Source: Arabidopsis thaliana (lineage: Eukaryota; Streptophyta; Magnoliopsida; Brassicales; Brassicaceae). From it: a stretch of DNA of 64,000 nt. This document shows positions 1-12,548 of this stretch, in pieces. The notes under the pieces are model-generated. The model was not told where the DNA came from. It did not search any database and saw only the letters and a program-made list of their open reading frames with translations. How positions within the stretch are numbered: the stretch's first letter is position 1; each line of letters opens with the position of its first letter. A program made the position numbers and the translations under genes. The stretch is from the NCBI RefSeq assembly GCF_000001735.4, contig NC_003075.7, positions 15,873,001-15,937,000 of the forward strand, read 5' to 3'.

Positions 1-2597
1 TCACCGTAACGGATTACTAAAAACTACAGTATTCAATTCTATTTCCATATGAGGTAAGTTGATGACGATTCTCATGCTATTTTCCACTCGTTGGATCGCG
101 ATCATAATTAAGTAAAACTTTAAATGTTTCGGTTATTTAAAATGCTTGAAATAATCAAATAAAATTTGATACTAATAAATATGACTTCTTCTTTTTTAGT
201 TTAATGTCATTAATCACTTTGTTGTGTCCATTCTATACTATTATTTATTTTATTTATTACACCTAATCATATTTGTTATGCACTATCGTTCAACCTTTAG
301 TATCCTATCATTAGTTGGATTACAAAATAGGACTACTATAATAAGTTAATTTCTTAAAGTACTAAAATGTCTAGAGTCCAGATAGACATTGCAAAGAAAA
401 AAACATGATAATTCATTTTTTCATAGAATAGAAAATAGAAGCCGTGAAACCAAAGATAAGAAAATAAAATTTAAATAGTAACAGAAACAGAAAGTTGAAA
501 GAAAATAAAATAAAGAGGCACGCCAATATGCCAAAGGCGCACAAAGAAATAGAGCGGTGCTCAGCGTGGGCCGACAATTAAGTGGTGGGACCTTTTTTTA
601 AGCTGCGTTCGAGGCTAAACGGGCCACCACGGCCCAGTACTGAATATTATTATTATTTTAAAATTGTATGAATTAATTTGTGGGTGATTCCGTAATTCTT
701 TGATTTCTTTATCGATTTAAGAAAGTTTATGGAGAATATTCGGCGGCCGCACTTTTATGCCAAACCAAATCTCATCTTTAACAAAGTACTGTAGTGGTGA
801 GATCTCGAATATTATATTTTAGCCGATTTAGCTATAAAGGCAATATCTGTATTGCACACTTATTCAATTTTCCTAAATACACTTAATAAGAAGATTACAC
901 ATATAATGAATAATAAAACCTTTCATTTCATTGATAATGACAAAATTTTGAACCTTTCAACTTATCATTGATAAAATGATATGCATAAATAAAATTAAAT
1001 GTTAAATTTTGTTTTGTTTTGTTTTGTAACTTAGACTTTGGGCTTTGCTCTAGACCATACATTTTTTTTTTTTTTTGAGAATTATGAGTTTGATGCCTAT
1101 TGGGTTTATATTTTACATGTCCAGACTGAGTAAAACTCATAATACTCTTGCCCCCGTATAATTTGACAAAAAGGCCCATTTTATGTTTTGTTTTGAGAGC
1201 GAGATGGTTCCACTTTGGCATTTGGTTGCTCACTTCACAACTTAATTGTTTCTTGCATATGATGGCTTAAAACTGGTTGTGAAATATTTTGGTTTTGATC
1301 AGGATTCTATTTTATTTATTTATAATTATTGATCAGTATTCTAGTAAACACAAGTGTGTGATTTTGAAAATCATCATTTGCTTATTGAAGAACAATGTTC
1401 ACTAATGAACCCAACACACACATTGATTCTAGGGTGTATTACATGATTTACATCGTAGATATTACATCTGAAGGCCGCAAGAAAAATAAAATGCTATTAC
1501 ATCTGAGATATTGAAGTCTTTAAGATTTCTAGTCGAAGATATTATGCATATATACTTACAAAATTATTCCATGTGAGTAAGTTGAATGCAACACTATACT
1601 CATTAGGAACCAACAAAGTTGTGATGTTGATGTTATGTACCACTAAAGTGAAGTTTTTCAGGAGGTTCTAATTCACAATAAACATCAAATACGAGGTCGA
1701 TGTGGATGCTATAAAAAAGTGTTTTACGTGGACGATTAAGATCACATTGATAATGATGAGAGAAATTTACCAAACACTGAGTTCTGGTATGGTGATATAA
1801 AAGATCATTTTCAGCTCATGTAGAAAACATAGCTCATGGGGTTGTTAGCTTTTTTGTAACATTAAGTTTTTTCCAACATCTTCCTCATTTGAGATTTTCT
1901 TTTTAATAATTAGAAAATCCATAACACAATTGAGATAATGCGCTCTTCCGTCCCATCTCGCACCAAATCTCACTCTACAATATAGCATCTTTTATGGATC
2001 AAACTCGAGTTTTTATAATATGTTAAATTTCATAGTTTCTAACTCGATTAACCTACTATGACTCTGAATTATTAATCTAGTTTTCTTGCTATATGTATGA
2101 TCTATCAGTCGTATCGGATTCATAGTATCGAAGTTGCAAATAAGAATCTTGTTTTTTTTTCTTTCTTTTCATTTTCTTTGGTTGTACGTAAAGGCGTAGA
2201 CTCAAAGAGTACAAGTTCAAAATTCAAGATATAGTTAATTACAGAATTCAAGAGCTTGACCAAAAAGAATTGAAAATAGTTAAATGAATTAGTTATAAAA
2301 TAATGAATAGTTTTTGGGATTCACCTCCCCTTGTTGTTAAGCAAATGTCTAACTTCGTTGGTTATAATTTTAGTAAATCCATTTAAGAATACAAGAAAAA
2401 TAAAAAAGAGAGTAACACATAGTCAAAGCTCCTCTGTTTTAGCTGTCCTCTGTCTCGTTCTCATCTCTCACATGAACCATAACTTTCTCTAACATCACTC
2501 TCCTTTACACAACCCCAAAAATAGACCTCACCTCTCTCGTCTTCTCTATTCTCTCCGCTCCTTAATTTCCAATTCCAACCTTCTCTGTTTTGCCTTG
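1..2597. other. Upstream intergenic DNA, no gene supported
   Basis: A+T-rich DNA with no open frame that looks coding; the 101-codon minus-strand frame at 928-1233 is low-complexity and lysine-rich. A small GC-rich patch at 560-640 has three GGGCC/GGCCC cores (567-572, 620-625, 631-636), as in plant site II promoter elements. It may serve a gene lying left of the window. The last ~200 bases are pyrimidine-rich and probably hold the GATA9 promoter and 5' leader. Confidence 0.5.
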
Positions 2598-3615
2598 ATG
2601 GAAAAGATAGCTCCGGAGCTCTTCCTCGTCGCCGGTAACCCGGACTCTTTCGTCGTCGACGACCTCCTCGACTTCTCTAACGACGACGGCGAAGTTGACG
2701 ACGGCTTAAACACTCTTCCCGATTCTTCAACACTCTCCACCGGCACTCTCACCGACAGTTCCAACTCCTCCTCGCTTTTCACCGACGGCACTGGCTTCTC
2801 CGACCTATATATTCCGGTAATTTTCCGTTATTATTTTCTCAAATCCACGCCAATATTTATGAAATAGTAACACTTTTTTCTTCTTCTTCTTCTTCTTATT
2901 TAATCAGAATGACGATATAGCAGAATTAGAATGGTTATCAAATTTTGTGGAAGAATCATTCGCAGGAGAAGACCAAGACAAGCTTCACTTATTTTCCGGT
3001 TTAAAAAACCCTCAAACCACCGGGTCGACCCTGACCCACTTAATTAAACCCGAACCCGAACTTGATCATCAATTCATCGACATCGATGAATCCAACGTCG
3101 CCGTTCCTGCCAAGGCCAGAAGCAAGAGATCACGTTCTGCAGCCTCCACGTGGGCTTCCCGTCTTTTATCCTTAGCCGATTCCGACGAAACCAATCCCAA
3201 GAAGAAACAACGAAGAGTGAAAGAACAAGACTTCGCCGGAGATATGGACGTGGATTGCGGAGAAAGCGGAGGAGGACGACGTTGTTTGCACTGCGCGACG
3301 GAGAAGACGCCGCAATGGAGGACGGGACCTATGGGTCCGAAGACGCTTTGTAACGCTTGCGGAGTGAGGTACAAATCAGGGAGGCTCGTGCCGGAGTATA
3401 GACCGGCGTCGAGTCCGACGTTCGTGATGGCGAGGCACTCGAACTCTCACCGGAAAGTGATGGAGCTCCGGCGACAGAAGGAGATGAGAGACGAGCATTT
3501 GCTGAGTCAGCTTAGGTGTGAGAATCTACTGATGGATATCAGATCCAACGGTGAAGATTTCTTAATGCATAATAATACTAACCACGTGGCTCCTGATTTT
3601 AGACACTTAATCTAG
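2598..3615 (+). CDS. GATA9: GATA-type zinc finger transcription factor GATA9
   Basis: Two exons, 2598-2816 and 2908-3615, give 308 aa. The ATG at 2598 was chosen over the in-frame TTG just before it. The intron has a GTAATTTT donor and a (TTC)n tract before TTTAATCAG. The acidic Ser/Thr-rich N-terminus ([19 protein letters not shown]) and the segment after the junction ([18 protein letters not shown]) are typical of plant subfamily A GATA factors. A basic KKKQRR stretch near residue 173 looks like a nuclear signal. The single zinc finger is C-X2-C-X18-C-X2-C (Cys 199, 202, 221, 224), the plant type IVb spacing, with TPQWR and [14 protein letters not shown]. It should bind WGATAR sites in the nucleus. 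The family is linked to light and growth responses; the specific role of this member is inferred. Identification is by recalled match to AT4G32890. Confidence 0.96.
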
Positions 3616-5943
3616 TTTTCTATTTCCACGTGGATAATTTCGCAATAATTTGTTCGTTTCGTTTAGCTTTATTTTTTTTTTTTTCCTTTTTAACATTTGT
3701 TTTTCATTTTCTGCAGACTACTTCTAGTACTATTGATATATTTGATAGCTTTTGTTTTTGCTCTTCGACTTCCCGAAATTTTAATTAGAAAGTTTATAAA
3801 ATAAGAGAAATATGGTAGAAATAAAGGAGTTAATTAATGATATACATATCAATCTATTTCTGGTTTTTAATACTAGTCACGAAAATAATTGAATCCAACT
3901 AGAACCCAAAATAAAAAATTCCAAATAGTTGTTATTTCCCTTTCTCTACTGTTTTTATTTTCATAAAGTGTTAAGCGTGTTATGAATTTGGTTGCAATCG
4001 TCGTGTGTGATTAAGAACAATATATTCCATTCAATTTAAAATCAAATTCAAATAAAAAAGTAAAAAACGTTCTTATTCACCCAAAACACTGGGATCCGGA
4101 AGCTTAATAATTATTCACAGATGGGTTATTATAATTTATCAAACTTAATTATTCTCTGAATTTTAACTTCTTTCACGTTTTACATTCTGACAATATTCGA
4201 GGAAATCTGATGCTGTAATATTAATCTGAAATATATTTAGTATAGTAAAGGGACAAATACAAATTTGCACAGCACAAAAGTCATATAGAAATATTATTTA
4301 ATTTAAATAAAGGGAAATGGAGCATAGATTGAGGTGCTCGTCACATGCATTCTCATGCAAACCTAACCAGCAAGTGGGCGAATTTATGATGTATAGTGTA
4401 GTATTATATAGCTATAATATCAAAATGGTCCTCTTCTTAACCAACATTCAATATTTTATTTTGATAGAGATATATAGGTAAAGGTCCACGGACTGTACTT
4501 GTAATGTCTAATTTCTTTTGGTTTAAGCGATCCTTATTATTAGATTTTTCTATGCACAAACAATTCTTATCACTCCATTCAACTTTACACGTTGAAAATT
4601 CAGTAATTTACCAAATGGTAGGCTGCCTTGAATTCCTTTTACAAAAGCCTATGCATTCCACTGTAAATGAGATATGTAATACTAAAACTCGTCGAAATTT
4701 CTCTCACTGTTTGTTCTTTTGTTTGTTAACTACCATCCAAACATAACTTAGAAACTGATAAACATTGATGATTATTTGGTTTTAAACATTAGATAATGTT
4801 GTTTATGTTGGTTTATATCATATCCAAAAAGAAAAGAAAAGAATACGTAAAAGCACACATATATCTAAATATTATGGAGTCATGTGAGTATGTTGCGTAT
4901 ACAGTATGCCATGTGATGCATATAGATATTTATATATAATAATGTGGAATCATAACGGTCCAACGTAGCGAGCTGAACTTTGGGGAAGACTTCGACGTCA
5001 CTCAAAGAAAGTATCAAAAAGAAATCAATTCCAAAGTCACCCTATATGTTACATAAAAAAAAAGAAAGAATATAAAACTTAAAACATGAGAAGGACGATA
5101 TAAGCTATATAAACACACATATATACTATATACAAAACGAAATAGACATAAGTAAAAACACTAATAAGAATCATTTCTAACAAAAGCACTGAGACATGTA
5201 CGTACTAGAAATTGAGGTAGTACGACGGGAAAAAGGTGTCACCGTCACAGTACGTTTCTAGTAATGTCCGGAAGCTTTTTTCAATTACGAGAGAGTCAGA
5301 ACAACTAGTATTGTTAGATTCTCTTAAAAATCATTACATATCAGTACAGGGAAAATATTAGATCTTTGATCGAAAGAAATTTGCCTATTACAAATAGAGT
5401 AGAAAATAAATGATATGACGATTTATTTAAGCTTTTTTAAAGATTAATATTAACGACCAAAATAATATATATACCACGATTATGATTTTTATTAACCTTT
5501 TATTTTGTAAAAAAAATACACTGTTAAAATTTTAACTTATTCAAGTTTTTGTGGAAGTCTACTATTGACTGCCGAGGGATCAATATAGCCCAGTGCTATC
5601 GGTTAGACCGATCAATCTTGGCACTCATGTATATGAGAATGTTTCCTTTATTAGTTAAAATATTGTTATTTTAACTATGAAATTCTGGTTGTTACTTTGG
5701 TTTTGGAAGCCAATACCCTATACTACAGCGGTAAAAACTTGAAAGTGTCAGAATGTAATCGAAATTTACATGAATTCAACTCCAAAAAACCGGTGGAAGA
5801 ACTACTACAAGCAAATTAACCAACAACAAATCTAACATGTACCTTGAATAATCATTACACAACAACATTGCCTTGCCTGAATTAACCTTAATCCTGGAGA
5901 AATCAAAATCCCAGAGGAACTACGCCAAGAAAAAGCTCCTGAA
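3616..5943. other. Intergenic DNA between convergent GATA9 and PTH2
   Basis: A 2.3-kb A+T-rich gap that includes the 3' untranslated regions of both neighbours. No coding frame has credible composition; the 80-codon frame at 4504 resembles no family. A short imperfect hairpin lies at 5203-5264 (arms TACTAGAAA and TTTCTAGTA). Confidence 0.5.
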
Positions 5944-7979
5944 TCAGAGTAAAGCCAGCCTACCAGTTATGGAATCAACCAACTCCTTTGGTCCTGCACA
6001 AGAAAAGTAATGAACATGTTGAGGAACAACATCTTAGCTAAAACCGAATTTCAAAAAATTATTGTCTCTACCAGGTCCAACTGCAAGAACTGTTCTTGAT
6101 CCAGCCGCAACCTGTTAAAGGAAGAGTTTTAGTTTCCAGAGAAACTTGTTAGCGTACTACTACCACAGAAAATTCACAAATAATTTTCATTCAAGAGCAG
6201 TCTTTTCGTGTTTCAATAGGTCGGATGGTGTTTATGTCTTCTATAGTTCTAACTATTTGATTAGTAGAAACTTTTAGATTTTCTTTTGAATAGGAGGAGC
6301 TCTGATTATACTTTCAGCCTCAATAATTGATCAAGCACGACAAACCTCAGTTCTTCCAGCATCAGCTACAACAAAAGTCGGGAGGCCAACGCTCTCAGCA
6401 GCCTCTGTGATCTTATTCCTGTGAGCAGAAAAGATAAATGTAGCTTTCAAATTTATTGAAGACAACTTATTAACATTTGTAGTAAAGTAATAATATGTCT
6501 TGAAGTGCGTTTTGTTTGTATCCCCCAAGATTTTCACCTGCTTACATTTCTTGCTGGTTTTTGCAAGTGACGACTATCTTTGGCTGCCCATTTTCCTCCC
6601 ATCGCCGCAGAAGGTATCGGTCACTGAAAGAATTAAGATGAAAACAAAAAAAAACATAAACCCCGGACTGATGCATCATACAAAGCAAACAACTCATTTC
6701 AGACGAAATTACCTCTGCATCAACTCTGCATACATGCCGGTGGCAGCATCTGCGAATATTAAAAAGAAAGTCATTTTACTTCCAGTGTTCAAATTTCAAA
6801 CACATTTCATAAGACACTTACGTGCACACTGTGACGCAATTTTGCCCGTTCTCATCTTCAAGTCTTGCCTAACTACCAGTACCTGTGATCAGAACAAGCT
6901 CAAATTAGTTACACAAATGTTCTGATTTTAACTTGTAATCTAAAAATCTGACATCATTGAAAACTCATCACCATCCTTGTATAGATTATGCAAGTCTCTT
7001 TTATGAAGCTAAAATTTCAATCATTTGATGGGTTTGGAACATAAATCAGCTTGCATTATCACTAGGTTTTGTTATAAGGATTTAAGTTATAATATTTTAC
7101 TCCAAACCAATAAAATCTAGGGGCAGAGACAAGAGACTATCGTTACACTAGATGATAGACAAACCATTTTAAGCTCTTGGTCCTTGCCATTGCCTGGTAC
7201 AGAACTCTGCTTCTGGACCTTGCTGGATAAAAGTCTGCTCCTTTTCACTGGGGAGGTCACTTGCTGTGATAAATCCAATATCATACCTATGATGAATCCT
7301 ATCACAACCCCTGGTATGAGATTCTCTGCTCTAAAACTCACAGATATCGACTTCTTTTCTTGTCTCTGATCATATTCACCGGAAAAAAAAAAACAATGAT
7401 ACATTTTTAACTGTCCAACAAGAATGCTGGTTTAGTAAGCTACAAGAAAATTTCAGAACATGACCGAAACAACCGAGTAAATAAGCTCGTTTGTTGCAGT
7501 CTCAGTAAGATTTTAGAGACAAAAACATGATAAATTCTCGTTTGGGTGGTGAGAACTGAGAGGCAAACATTCAAATTTACACCACAAATCTCTCAATTTT
7601 ATTTGCCAAATCAACCATAGACATACATATAAGAAACTTGTGCACTATAAAGCCAAACACTTACACTTAAAGCAAAGTACACTATTAAGAAAGAATCAGA
7701 CTTTGACTCTTTGAGCTTAACTGATCTTACATCAATAACCAAAAGAAGAAAGAGCTCAGAATTTGTAATTTGTTTAGTTTCAAGTTTTCCAATTCACTAG
7801 CCAACTGATGCCATTCGGAAGTTTTGATCAAACTAGACTCAATTCCTCAGCCCGAGATAAATTTTGACAAAAAAGAAGCAACAAAACTAAGAACAAATTA
7901 TCAACAGAAAAGACGGAAAATAAGTCGAAATCAATACCATAGCTTGAGGCTGCGAAGAGTTTCGAGACGAAGGCCACAT
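5944..7979 (-). CDS. PTH2-family peptidyl-tRNA hydrolase with N-terminal membrane anchor
   Basis: Eight exons on the minus strand: 7979-7938, 7365-7165, 6882-6822, 6749-6713, 6623-6546, 6418-6346, 6111-6072, 5993-5944, giving 193 aa. The ATG at 7979 is the first after an in-frame TAG. The enzyme cleaves the ester bond of peptidyl-tRNA released from stalled ribosomes. Residues 30-46 (LIPGVVIGFIIGMILDL) are a single hydrophobic helix, as in human mitochondrial PTRH2. The catalytic domain starts at KMVLVVRQDLKMRTGKIASQCAHAA, with the conserved Lys and His, continues through RRWEENGQPKIVV and GLPTFVVADAGRTEV with the conserved Asp, and ends GSRTVLAVGPGPKELVDSITG. All junctions are GT-AG and in phase. 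Location in an organelle or ER membrane is inferred from the anchor. It is divergent with NUP85. I recall AT4G32900. Confidence 0.88.
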
Positions 7980-8363
7980 GATACGCTTCTGGAGATTCTC
8001 CAAGGCGACAGAGGAACAAAGCTAAGCCTTTAAAATCGAATGCCCATGAGTATGATGAAGAAGGGAGATAAGAGCAGCCTTAGTAACCGTAAACGTCAGG
8101 GTGTTCATATCTCTGATTACAAAACGACGCGTTGTTTGGGGCTTAATGTACATTCTGGAAAAATACATGGTCCAATTAGAAAAGTTTTAACAGTATATAG
8201 CTACTAATGTAATTACTATAGAATATCTCTCGAACACACGGTGCGTTTTACTGTCGTCGCTCCTTTTTGTTGGTCTGTTTCCACTTCAGTTCTTCTCCCT
8301 CCGGAAAAGCTACAACCCCAATCTAAAACCCTAACGGCCATTTCTACCATCGGAGCTCCGAAA
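7980..8363. promoter_or_regulatory. Divergent PTH2/NUP85 promoter with palindrome and telo-box
   Basis: Only 384 bp separate the two start codons, so the promoters are shared or overlapping. The interval holds an almost perfect palindrome at 8122-8137 (AAACGACGCGTTGTTT) and a telo-box AAACCCTAA at 8326-8334 in the probable NUP85 leader. Telo-boxes are common in Arabidopsis translation and housekeeping genes expressed in dividing cells. No clear TATA box is seen. Confidence 0.6.
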
Positions 8364-11300
8364 ATGCCGGGTATGTCTTCGGAATCTGGCGGTGGAGAAT
8401 TGGTTCTGTTTTCGACCAAGGAAAAAACTCCGGTGTTGTATCCTCTAAGCTATGGCCTCAAGTCTCCGGTTCACAGGCTCTCCATCTCCTGGGGTTGCGG
8501 AAACAACCTACGCGTCACGGTTTTAAGGAATCCAGAGTTACGCGATGATGACGACGGAGAAGTTGGTGGTAAGGTCGTAAACGTTAGGCTTAGCGGCGAG
8601 GATGGCGAAATCAGTGACCCACAGTGGCGAAGGATCGCTTATGGATCGGTATCTCCGTTCGCGCTTTTGCAGAGCAGAAGAAACTCAATTTCCAGTTTGT
8701 CTAAGATGGATATGAGTTCCTCTCTGTATCAGACTGCGTGGTGAGTATCTTCTTTGTAAATTCCCAGATTTTGCCCATTCAATACTGAAATACTGTTTTG
8801 GATTATCTTATGATTAGACTTCTAAAGCGTGTTTGAGCAATTCTGGATTGTCGTAATTTTAATCAGGTGGGAGTACGTAATGGAATACAGCAGAGATATT
8901 AAATCTCTCCTTAGTAATACAATATCTTTGCCCGCTCCTTTGATTGAAGACCCGAGATCAGTTATAAAGGTACGTTGGTCTTTCTGGTTCTACAATTGGT
9001 TAACTTTACTTGTAAATTTAACTCCTCCGCGAGTGAGGTATAGGTTTGAGTGTGGAGCTTTGTTAATGGATGTTCCTGTTAACATACATATGCAGAATGC
9101 TGAGGAACCAACTTCTTTAAAGGCTGCGTGGGAGTTGATGGAATTATTTTATGCAGATAAGACATGTCTGTCTTGGTTGCCAGAACGGCTCGTTGATTGG
9201 TTATCTGTAATTAGTTTTTACCTTCGACACTTGAGCTATCTTATTTTTTTAAACTTCTAGTGTTTTCTTACCTACCATTTATAACATGGCAGGAATACGA
9301 TATACTCCTTTCTAGCTCACATCCAACAATCTACTCAAAGCTCCAGGATTTCCAAAAGGAACTTGTTGGCCTGCAGGTTTGCTCATCTCTAAGAAGTCGA
9401 TAGTTCTCAGAAAATAAGTGATTGAAGAACCTGACTTTCTTAACGGGGTTATGTGCCATTGCAGGCCATCGAGGATGATCCAAGATACTGGGAAGTGATG
9501 GCTTCTGCTTTATCAGTTGGTTGGCTAGAAATAGTGGTTAGTACTTTTTTTTTGGGATTGGGGGTTCTTTGTAATTTGATCTTGAATGTTACAATTTGAG
9601 AAATGTTCTGCCCATACTTTTTATTTTCAGGTGAAGTTGTTACACCTACATGGTTCTTATCAACTAGACCAGCTGGGACATCGTGAGGTTAGAATGAAGT
9701 TGTTCATGTTTAGGTCCTTTGGGATTTATGTCATATGAAGTGACTAGCTACGTGCTAGTACTTTTGTATATGCACAGATTTCTGATTATTCATAATGTAA
9801 TACAAATTTAATGAAATAGACAGAAAATGGTTTGGTAGAAGCGGTTGCTGTTCTCATTTCAAAAATGCCACGAATGCGGCCACAACTAGAAGATGGGAAA
9901 TTTGGTGAATGCTCTGCAGCAAAGCCTGACTTTATGAAGGTATTTTAGAAACATGTATCATTCTAACTCTTTTTATTGTATCTGATTATGTGTCTAGACT
10001 CATCTTGCCGTTTTTGCCAGACACGAGAAAGATGGCAGTCTCAGATAACTAAACTAGAGTGCAGTGCCTTCTGGGTTCAATGTGCTCACCATCAGACCCG
10101 TGAGGGCTTGAGAAATATGTTGAAGATCATGATAGGAAATGCTGATTGCCTCAGAGCTGCGACATGTAACTGGATGGAGCTTTTTGTTTCACATCTTCTT
10201 TATCTCAGGCCATTTACGAAGGTGGATTGCTTTACCTGCTGTTTGTCTATTTAAATTCGAGTCTTGCTATCATTCTAATATTAAACTTGAAAATCAAATT
10301 AATACCATTTTGCATTGCAGGGATTAGATGGCATGCATAGCCTAGCCCAGAAGTGTGTTCAGTCAAAGCCAGTTAACACTTCCCATAAGCTTCTAAGACT
10401 GCTTATTGGAATTCTTGGAGAAAATACTGAGGTCAGTAGTACATCTTATACCTAGTCAGAGGTGCAACTGTTTCAGCTCTTCGCCACTTTCTAATCCAGC
10501 ATGGTGTAATTAAATGATGCAGGTTGTTCTGGCAGAGTGTTCCAAAGAATTTGGCTCCTGGTAGGCAGGCGATGTTTGTTTCTGGTTACTAAGTTTATTG
10601 AGTACGCTATACTCTTATCTATATGAATCAGGACGAGACTTTTCATGTTTTTGTTAGGATGGTTGCACATGCCATGGAATTATTGACAGCTGGAAGCGAA
10701 GAAGGAGAAGTTCTTGTACATGAGGAACAGCGTAAGTTGGGTGGAATTAACATGGAAGAGCTCCATAGACTTGTTTATGCTCAAGTTCTTTCTTCTCATG
10801 CTTTGACTTGGCAGGTACCTTTCTTTTATGACTTATCAAGTACCTTCCCTGTAATCAAATCGGCACCTTTCTTATTGCGCTTCTTGTTATATCAAACTCT
10901 TCCATATTGTGTTTGAAATTTGCAGATAGCTCCTATTTATCTAGCATCGTGCGAGAAACAGGGATTAGGCTTATTAGAGCTGTTGTTCTACAGGCAGCCT
11001 GTTCAAGAGAATCAGATGCTTATTAAGGTTTCATTATTTCAGTTGCATTTGTACATCAATTCTAGTTCTGGTTTGTCGTTTACAATTCTAGGATCTTGTC
11101 AGAAGCCTTCACCTGGTACTTATGTTTCTCCTGTTGCAGAGCCTAGAGATTTGCCGTCTCTATGAACTCAGTAATGTCAGTGCTAAACTAATGAAGGTAT
11201 TGATATATTGAGGCACTATTTTACGCTTGTATTCTCTAATCTCCAAATTGGGCGGAAAAAGGAAAAACAGATTTAATCTGAAGTTATGGTTTTCAGATTT

Positions 11301-12210
11301 CTGGAGTGCATCATTGGAAACATGGGAGGAAAGGCTCAGGGATTTTCTGGCTCCAGCAAGCTCGGGACGAAAATTGTCTCAGCGTGATTGCTCAACAGCT
11401 GTTTGATTCTGTTGGAAAATCATTGTCTGATGAAAGTCTCAAGGTATATATTCTCTAAGACATACTCAAAGCAAATTTCAGTATATAATTTCACTGTGGG
11501 TTCTTCTATCTGTGCCCTAGATGACGTTGTTTCATTTCATACATGCAGCAATGGGAAGGCCTAGTCGAGTTGCTGGGTTCGGAATCACAGATCTCTGGTG
11601 GTCTCGATTTTCTTCACAAGTAATTTGTCATCTCTTACTCTCTATGAAAATGACTTGTTTTTGTAAAAATCTACCCTACATTATTAATTGATTATTGATG
11701 CCATACATTCCAGGTATAGAGATTTCAAGAGATCGCTGAAGGTAGTCCATGATGGAAAAACTATAGATGCAGCTCATGAAGCCGTAGAGAGACTTGTATC
11801 GGTGTGTAGTACATCTTTCTTACACATTTTTCTCCACTGAATATTGTGAATTAATGCTATTTGAATTACTGCAGCTAATGAAGAGCCCTTCTACTCCTCA
11901 ACGCTTCTGGCTTCCTCTTCTGCATGATTCAGTAGATAACCAAATCTTGTTTTCTTTCCTTTTATTTTCCAACTACGAGAATGCACCACTAAAAGAGTAT
12001 TTGTTTGTGCAGTTGAAGCTGTTGAATTGGCCCGAACGTTCGCTGTTGAATGTAACACAGACCAACCTGATGTTGAACAAATTACAAGAGCTATCAATAG
12101 CAAGGTTAAGACCAGGCTTCATAGAATCTGAGTTGTCTGCTCAAGCTGTGGGTTCAGTGAGACTTGCTCTAGCAACAAATCTCGGACGTGCTTTTCTCGA
12201 AGAATGTTAG
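8364..12210 (+). CDS. NUP85: Nuclear pore Y-complex subunit NUP85 (Nup75)
   Basis: Eighteen exons: 8364-8740, 8867-8969, 9096-9206, 9293-9376, 9465-9536, 9631-9687, 9820-9939, 10021-10221, 10321-10431, 10523-10560, 10658-10814, 10926-11027, 11140-11196, 11297-11443, 11549-11619, 11714-11801, 11875-11931, 12013-12210. The sum is 2151 nt, 716 aa, the length I recall for AT4G32910. The protein is a scaffold nucleoporin of the Nup107-160 outer ring, acting in mRNA export and pore assembly. A short beta-type N-terminus is followed by an all-helical ACE1-type domain; recognisable stretches are TSLKAAWELMELFYADKTC, SQITKLECSAFWVQCAHHQT and RFWLPLLHDSLKLLNWPER. The ATG at 8364 follows the telo-box leader. 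A frame running through the last intron (11932-12012) is a splicing artefact, since the homologous protein joins HDS directly to LKLL. No lesion is seen. Confidence 0.95.
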
Positions 12211-12548
12211 CGCGGGTTGAGGCTAATAAATCCATAGCTCGATATCTATTTGTGTGTATGGGTTTCGTACTACATTTAGTCTGTATTTTTCCATATCAAA
12301 ATAGACTGATAGCACTCCAGTTTCCATCTTTCACTAGTTTGTAAGCTGATTGCAAAAGTAAAGCAGAAAAGAGAGGTGTTCTGACTGAAAACTGAAAAAC
12401 AAAATTCGATTATTGTAAGTGGACCGGTTAAAACCGGTTTAGTTAGTCCTTGGAGAAAACGACACAGGCTGTGTCGTTTTAGAAATGTTTGTTATGAAGC
12501 TGGTCAATTCTATCTATTCATTCACAGGAGTCGAGAGAGAAATTAGCC
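12211..12548 (+). promoter_or_regulatory. NUP85-GatC spacer with strong palindrome
   Basis: A 338-bp spacer between two same-strand genes. It contains the NUP85 3' end, two ACCGGT boxes at 12423-12437, and a perfect inverted repeat at 12456-12480: arms AAAACGACACAG and CTGTGTCGTTTT around one central G, 69 bp before the GatC ATG. The position suggests a binding site for a dimeric factor or a leader hairpin; which one is not known. Confidence 0.6.

Noticed and set aside
928..1233. 101-codon minus-strand open frame
   Set aside because: Lys/Asn/Gln-rich low-complexity text with a poly-T/A tract inside, no family resemblance and no splice context.
5203..5264. Short hairpin as a possible microRNA precursor
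   Set aside because: Arms pair for only nine bases before mismatches; plant miRNA precursors need ~21 nearly paired bases.
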